Below are positions 58,898 through 64,000 of a stretch of 64,000 nt of DNA, one piece after another; the stretch's first letter is position 1, and every line of letters starts with the position of its first letter. Below the pieces are notes generated by a model. That model was given only the letters and a program-made list of their open reading frames with translations. It did not search any database and was not told the DNA's origin. A program made the translations under genes and the position numbers. Source of the stretch: Persicaria tinctoria (Eukaryota > Streptophyta > Magnoliopsida > Caryophyllales > Polygonaceae); NCBI GenBank assembly GCA_037127255.1, contig JBANSL010000004.1:30470467-30534466 (forward strand), read 5' to 3'.

Positions 58898-60214
58898 TCA
58901 AACATCAAAGGCAGAGGCAGGAGCAACCCCATAAGCATCTAACAGCAAACGCTCACGAGCTCCAGCCGAAATACAGTAAAAAACAACGCTACCTAGAAGA
59001 AAATCAAACGCAAGACGAGTGAGGATATCCACATGACGATCATGGTAGGTATGTTGGTGAGATGGAGGAACCCCACTCCTCAACATGCTAATAGCCCACT
59101 CCGAGTCGATTTCGCAAATCACATTCTTGTATCCAGTGGACCAGGACACTTCGAGGCCCTTCGCAATAGCCCAAAGCTCGACACTTAGGACAAAACAAGC
59201 CCCAATGTTGATGGTAAAACCAACCGGCCACTCCCCACGTTCTTTCTGAATCACCCCTCCCACAAAGGCTGCTATGGAGCCCTGAACAACCTCATCGGTA
59301 TTCAGCTTCACCCAACCCTCATCAAGAGGAGCCCATCATACCGCTCTCGGAGTCTTGGTCTTCTTCTTAACAACTCCAACAAGTCTTTGTTTGGCCGAAT
59401 CATACTCCTGCACAGCCCGCCAGCAGAGCTCAGGGGACAAGTCCAGTGCTTGGCCACCCCAGAACACGATATAGTTTCTCCTATTACAATTCCTCCACAG
59501 CGTCACAACGAAGAACTCTCTCCATTTGTTGCAGGGTGTATTCTTTTATTTGCATAGGACATTGCTCCGAATCCACGTCGCAAAGGAGAGGGTGAAGAAC
59601 TCGCCCCTTCGCCCAACCCCCACAACCTGCACCCAAAATTTTATAGCATTATCGCAATCTCTAAACAAATGGAATGGATAAGCGATTTGCTGAATCTAAG
59701 ACAACATGGGCATAAATCAAACGTACCTAGGTGGCGGCGAAAACGTTCACGGTTCATCATCATCGCCCCTTTAGCCACTGACCACATAAAATACTTAATC
59801 TTCTCGCTGATGTCGAGGCTCCAAATAGCCTTGTAGAACCGCCTATCCCCGGAGTTAACCTGTCTAGACTCCCAAGCTTAGTAACCAAATTTTCTTGAAT
59901 AGACTTCATCCTCGCACATCGGCCAACTTAGAGTATCCTCTCTATCACATGCCGGAGAGCATCAGCGAAATCTTCCCATCTCCAACCCCGAACCGAATCC
60001 CAAATGTAGGAGACCAACATATGAACCTCGGCTGAGGAGGGATTTGCCAAGGCAAAAGTATCCAGTGGTTCCTCTTTAATCCAGTTGTCGATCCCAAATC
60101 GGATGTTAGTCCCATCACCGAGGCGCCACCAGACGTTAGGTTTGAGCACAACATTCGTCGCCTTCTTTATTCCTTTCTAAACGTGAAAAGCAGCAGCAGA
60201 TCCCCCAAGGGCAG
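58898..60214 (-). pseudogene. LINE zinc-binding region and RNase H domain
   Basis: WWRLGDGTNIRFGIDNWI at 59928-60149; zf-RVT-like NRERFRRHLGTFDLCPCC near 59690-59760; WRNCNRRNYIVFWGG near 59450-59500; RNase H (KLNTDE, VELWAIAKGLE, EIDSEWAISML) at 58898-59311. The RNase H would remove RNA from the hybrid. The conserved NTDG is NTDE here. A stop at about 59337 (TGA where Trp is expected) and several frameshifts are present. Confidence 0.85.
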
Positions 60215-61428
60215 TGATGATGCATATTTCATATAGGCATTATAGGTATTTCTTATTGCATTTAGATATGAGTTTTGCATATGTTTGAGTCTAGTTTCAT
60301 ATATTGCTTGTGAAGTATTCGAGTTTAGAATCTATGCTTTTTTAGTTTTTATTCTACAGAGTTACATTCCGACCTTGAAGGGATCCTAGAAGAGCTTAAG
60401 AGACATGTTTTGGAGCATATGGAGGATGAGGAAGAGGCTAGAGAGGAGCAAGGAAGCACAACATTGATGAAAATCAAGGAAAAGAGGAATTCCGTCACGG
60501 AGTATGGTGGCACCCGCCGTGGGCCGATTTTCAGCGATTGCGATTTCGGATCCGAAGATTCTATTTCCTATTATTATACTATTATATTTCTAGGGTTTTG
60601 CCGACTCCTTATGATTCTTTATTAGGTTATTTAATTTCCATTAGTTTTCAGAGAGTGGCATATGGATTGTGAGACTATGAACACAATCAGAAAGAGAGAG
60701 TTTTGGCCTATGAGTTGCTAAACTCATAATTTCACCTTTGATTCGAAGACATGGTTGTTTAGATTGTGAGGATTTGATTCTATTTAGTTATTCATATTTA
60801 TGTTTATCATCTTGTGCTTGTTGATTATATTTATGTTCCTTTCTATGATTGATCCCCATGTTAGGAATTGCATCTTAGTTATGAATCCGTTGTTGTAATC
60901 TTGATAGCAAACGTAGGTATTGAAGTAGTGATATTTCTTTGTCTTTGTAGTGGATGATTTCAGTTGATCTATGTTGAGGATGTGTCTATTAGGGCTGATT
61001 TAGGGTTGTTCCGGTTTGTCTTAATTGCATTGAATCAATATGCCAATTGGTCTAATTACTTGAATCCTTAATGCTATTCTTTAGTGATATTGAATAAGGT
61101 GATTTTATCCCTGCGGATATCTCAACTTTAGTCAAGTAGACATATGTTTATAAGTAATTAATAGATCAATCATAGGACCATGAATCTCAAACATTATAAG
61201 AGAATTACAGGTGAAATATTTTCTCTACCTTGTTATCAAATTACTTTTCAATCATAAAGTTGGTTACTTTACATCTTGGTTATTTGTCATAAATCATTGT
61301 TTGGTCATAAGAGTTCTTGTTAAGAGTTATTGAATAGTAAATCGCTTTGCCTTGTGGGTTCGACTCCGGACTTAATTTATTACAATTTGACAAGGGGCGA
61401 AAGTGTCAACGACATTCGTCCCGCACTA
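60215..61428 (+). repeat. Solo LTR inside the LINE (1214 bp)
   Basis: TGATGATGCATATTTCATAT at the start and GGCAG flanks on both sides (60210-60214 and 61429-61433). LINE coding text resumes on each side of the insert. The TGATGCATATTT start is usual for Gypsy LTRs; the end reads CACTA rather than CA. Orientation inferred from the start; no internal region remains. Confidence 0.78.
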
Positions 61429-63253
61429 GGCAGTGTTGGCATACTTGCTCGCGATGACTTCCACCCAAATGCCCTTATCATCATTCAACAACCTCCATCC
61501 AAGTTTTGCCACCAAGGCTGTGTTGAAATCCTCCACACGCTTGAGCCCCAACCCACCCAGGTCCTTGGGTAAGGTGAGTTCTTCCCATGCAACCTTGTGA
61601 ATCCGGCAACGCTCCGGAGAAGATCCCTAAATACACCCGCGGTAAATCTTCTGAATCCTCTTACATGTACTCACCGGCAGCAATACGGATGACATTGTGT
61701 AGACAGGAATAACTGAGATAACAGGCCGAGTAAAAGTAGTTCGAGTGGCAATATTCAGAACAGATATTTTCCATCAAGCAAGTTTATTTGCAAACTTGTG
61801 GAGTATCGGTATGCCTAGGTAGTTCCCCAAGTCTTCAGTAGCATCAATCCCACTATCATTTTGGATCTTGGAGCACAGATCCTCACTAATGTTCCTCGAC
61901 AGATACACCTTGGACTTCTAAAAGCCGACCTTCTGCCCTGAAGCTCTATAGAACACCTCCAAACAGTTTCGGCCGACTCTAATTTGAGCCACTATGGCTT
62001 CTGCAAAGAGGAGGATTTCATCGGCAAAGAAAAGATGCGAAAGCTTAGGGCCGCCTCTAGCGATGCAGATCGGTTTCCAGTTCTCATCCTCCACACAACT
62101 CGCAATAAGGTGACTCAACCTTTCCATACATAAAATAAATAAGTATGGCAAGATGGGGTCGTCTTGTCTAATTCCTCTATATGGGATAAACTGTGCAGTA
62201 GGCTCTTCATTCCAAAGAACTTACATCCTAGGCATGCGAATGCATTCCATGATCCATCCCACCCAAATGTTAGAAAATCTCACACACTTCAGAGTCTCTT
62301 CAATGAAGTTCCAGCTTAGGCGATCGTAAGCTTTTTCGAGATCAAGTTTGAGGCACATCCATCCTTTTTTCCCTTGTTTCCTTCTCATTGAGTGCACAAC
62401 TTCCTAGGCCACCACGATATTATCGGAGATGAACCGGCCCAGGATGAAGCTCCCTTGAGTTGGCCCCAGTGCCCCACCAAACTGCTCATGTGAGTCTTGA
62501 GACCCGCTGACAAGATCTTAGTAATCAGCTTGTAGATAACATTGCATATGTTGATGAGTCTGAACTTTTGAATGCACTCTGGCTTGCCCACCTTAAGAAG
62601 GAGTTTCATTCACTCCCGGAGGAAGTTTGGATGTCCGGAAGAAATCACTGACAAACTCCACCACATACTTCCCCACCGTCCCCAAAATTTTTTGGAAAAA
62701 GATGGGTTGAAAGCGATCGATACCCGACGCTTTATAGGCTCTCAAAGCCATGACCACTATCTTTATTTCCTCCTCGGTAGCGACAAAAGAAACAGCAGAC
62801 CAAGCCTCCTCCTGTAGAGGCGGGAAAGAACTCGGCAGAAGTCGCTCTTGGTCATTAGCACAGCCGGAAGAGTACAAACACTCGTAATACTCCAGTGCCA
62901 GCACCTGCATCTCTTTCTTTACCATCTTCAACCCATTCCCCATTCTCCCATTTTAGCCCCTCAATGCGGTTTCGCTTCCGTTGGATCATCGTCGAGGTAT
63001 GGAAAAAGCTCATGTTCCTATCTCCAAACATCAACCATTTCTAGCGGGGCTTTTGAAACTAGAGAATTTCCTCCTGTTCAAGGGTGACGTCCAAGGCATG
63101 GCGGAGCTTAGCCTCCCACTCCTGTCCCTCCGGGTCCGGGCTGTTCACAAGCTTGCGTTGAAGGGTATCCAGAGACTTCAACAAGTGATCTTTACGGCTC
63201 TGAATCCTTCCAAAAACCTCTCTGTTCCACTTCGTAAGATCAACACTAAGCAT
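61429..63253 (-). pseudogene. LINE reverse transcriptase domain, decayed
   Basis: RT start with EIKIVVMALRAYKASGIDRFQP at 62593-62943; GKPECIQKFRLINICNVIYKLITKIL at 62490-62600; palm motif LSHLFFADEILLFAEA at about 62020-62060, where the usual FADD has become FADE; GGLGLKRVEDFNTALVAKLGW at 61451-61560, leading into the solo LTR. Frameshifts and stops separate the parts. Confidence 0.87.
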
Positions 63254-63329
63254 CTCAAGGGTTGCAGGCGTCGGGCTATCGCGTCTCCAGTTGGAAGTGA
63301 GGAACTCAGGGAAGAGATCAATTAGGCAT

Positions 63330-64000
63330 CTAACTGGCTTGGAAGCGGAACGGACGTCTAGTTTTATCCATCACAATTCTCGGGTTAAACTCAATAAGGA
63401 GAGGGCAATTGTCAGAGGAGTACCTTGGAAGGTGACGAACCCTAGCATCGGGCCAGAGGAGCTGGCCTGAAAGATTCGAGAGCATCATGTCCAGTCTTTT
63501 AGAGATCACACTACGTTCGACAGAAACCTTGCTCCAGGTGAACTCTTGCCCAGAGAAGCCCAAAATCACAAGCCCAAACCTACTGATGAGGTCCCTGAAG
63601 ATGACCGCATCGTGGTGTAGGGCCCCGGTGCCACCAAAAGTTTCCTCGGGGTGTGTGATGCAGTTGAAGTCTTCTTCGAGAATCAGAAGGCCATCGATAG
63701 CATCCAGACCTGACCATAGTCTCCCCCAGAAGGGGGCCCTCCTATCCAGAGTTGGAGGCGCATAGACAAAGAAAGTATGACCTCTCACTCCTCACACCGC
63801 CCATGACGCGTGGATGAAGTTCGCTTCCTTTTCATGGATCCCGAGATCACACTTATCAACATTCCACAAGAGCCAAACTCCTCCAGCTAAGCCAGTGTCC
63901 TCGATGCACACACAATTGGAGAAATTCATCTTAGAACACACCTTATTAGCTCGATCCTCCGAAACCCGAGTTTCCATCAAAGCTAAGGCGTCAATAGCGC
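63330..64000 (-). pseudogene. LINE endonuclease domain (APE type), N-terminus beyond window
   Basis: ALMETRVS and AGGVWLLWN at 63792-63990, then VYAPPTLDRRAPFW, EEDFNCI (usual GDFN), GLVILGFSGQEFTW and the SDNCPLL motif at 63330-63788. It would nick the target DNA. A frame break at about 63790 and the changed GDFN and SDH motifs indicate loss of function. Confidence 0.85.

Larger units (their letters stand above)
58831..64000 (-). mobile_element. L1-type plant LINE, decayed, 5' end beyond window, split by a solo LTR
   Basis: From right to left on the minus strand: endonuclease, RT, zinc-binding region, RNase H and an A-rich 3' end (minus AATAAAAAAATGG at about 58830-58841). ORF1 and the 5' end lie beyond 64000. 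A solo LTR (60215-61428) interrupts the RT end. Target duplications of the LINE itself could not be found. Confidence 0.88.

Noticed and set aside
60410..60625. 71-codon plus-strand ORF
   Set aside because: Lies within the solo LTR at 60215-61428; no recognisable features.

Overview
The window is plant nuclear DNA, almost certainly from a eudicot. The evidence is a papain-type cysteine protease gene with plant-type introns, surrounded by plant LTR retrotransposons (Copia and Athila-like Gypsy), plant L1-type LINEs, a plant DD39D mariner-like element and a Stowaway-like MITE. The genus cannot be told from the sequence. About 90 percent of the window is transposable element, and much of it is nested insertion. 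There is no operon, CRISPR array or bacterial feature.

Layout. 1-6809: Athila-like element 1, cut by the left window edge, with an intact 1072-codon gag-protease ORF and no reverse transcriptase; it sits inside Copia D (6810 to about 11200, plus strand, decayed). 11858-13667: the one convincing host gene, a four-exon cysteine protease on the minus strand. 14482-18236: three near-identical 1250-bp tandem units, each carrying the left end of a mariner-like element and a MITE. 17887-22064: the mariner-like element with a broken transposase. 22400-23257 plus 40985 to about 41300: a LINE remnant split by Athila-like element 2 (23258-40984, minus strand, TSD GTTCA), itself split by Sirevirus-like Copia A (29231-38002). 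41508-57545: Copia C (minus, old), interrupted by a solo LTR of a third Athila-like family (45494-56797), itself interrupted by Copia B (46373-56049, TSD AGGTA), a sister of Copia A. 58831-64000: an L1-type LINE (minus, running off the right edge) interrupted by a solo LTR (60215-61428, TSD GGCAG).

How the parts relate. Elements 1 and 2 share a design: tRNA-Asp primer site, Gag with coiled coil and one zinc knuckle, retropepsin, and then directly a short tail resembling an integrase C-terminal domain. RT, RNase H and the integrase core are absent, so both would need enzymes from elsewhere. Copia A and B are Sirevirus-like, with two zinc-knuckle segments, a UGAUG stop/start overlap before pol, and an extra 570-codon ORF downstream of pol. 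That extra ORF is open in both copies although gag and pol are damaged.

Most interesting signals: (1) clusters of a short motif of form CTCG-NNN-YCGA in the LTRs of three Athila-like families and in the same two linkers of the ORFs of two of them, read in more than one frame, which points to a DNA- or RNA-level origin; (2) the extra Sirevirus-like ORF; (3) the conserved gag-protease-tail design without RT; (4) the recent 1250-bp triplication of a transposon end. All boundaries and comparisons were made by eye, with no database search.
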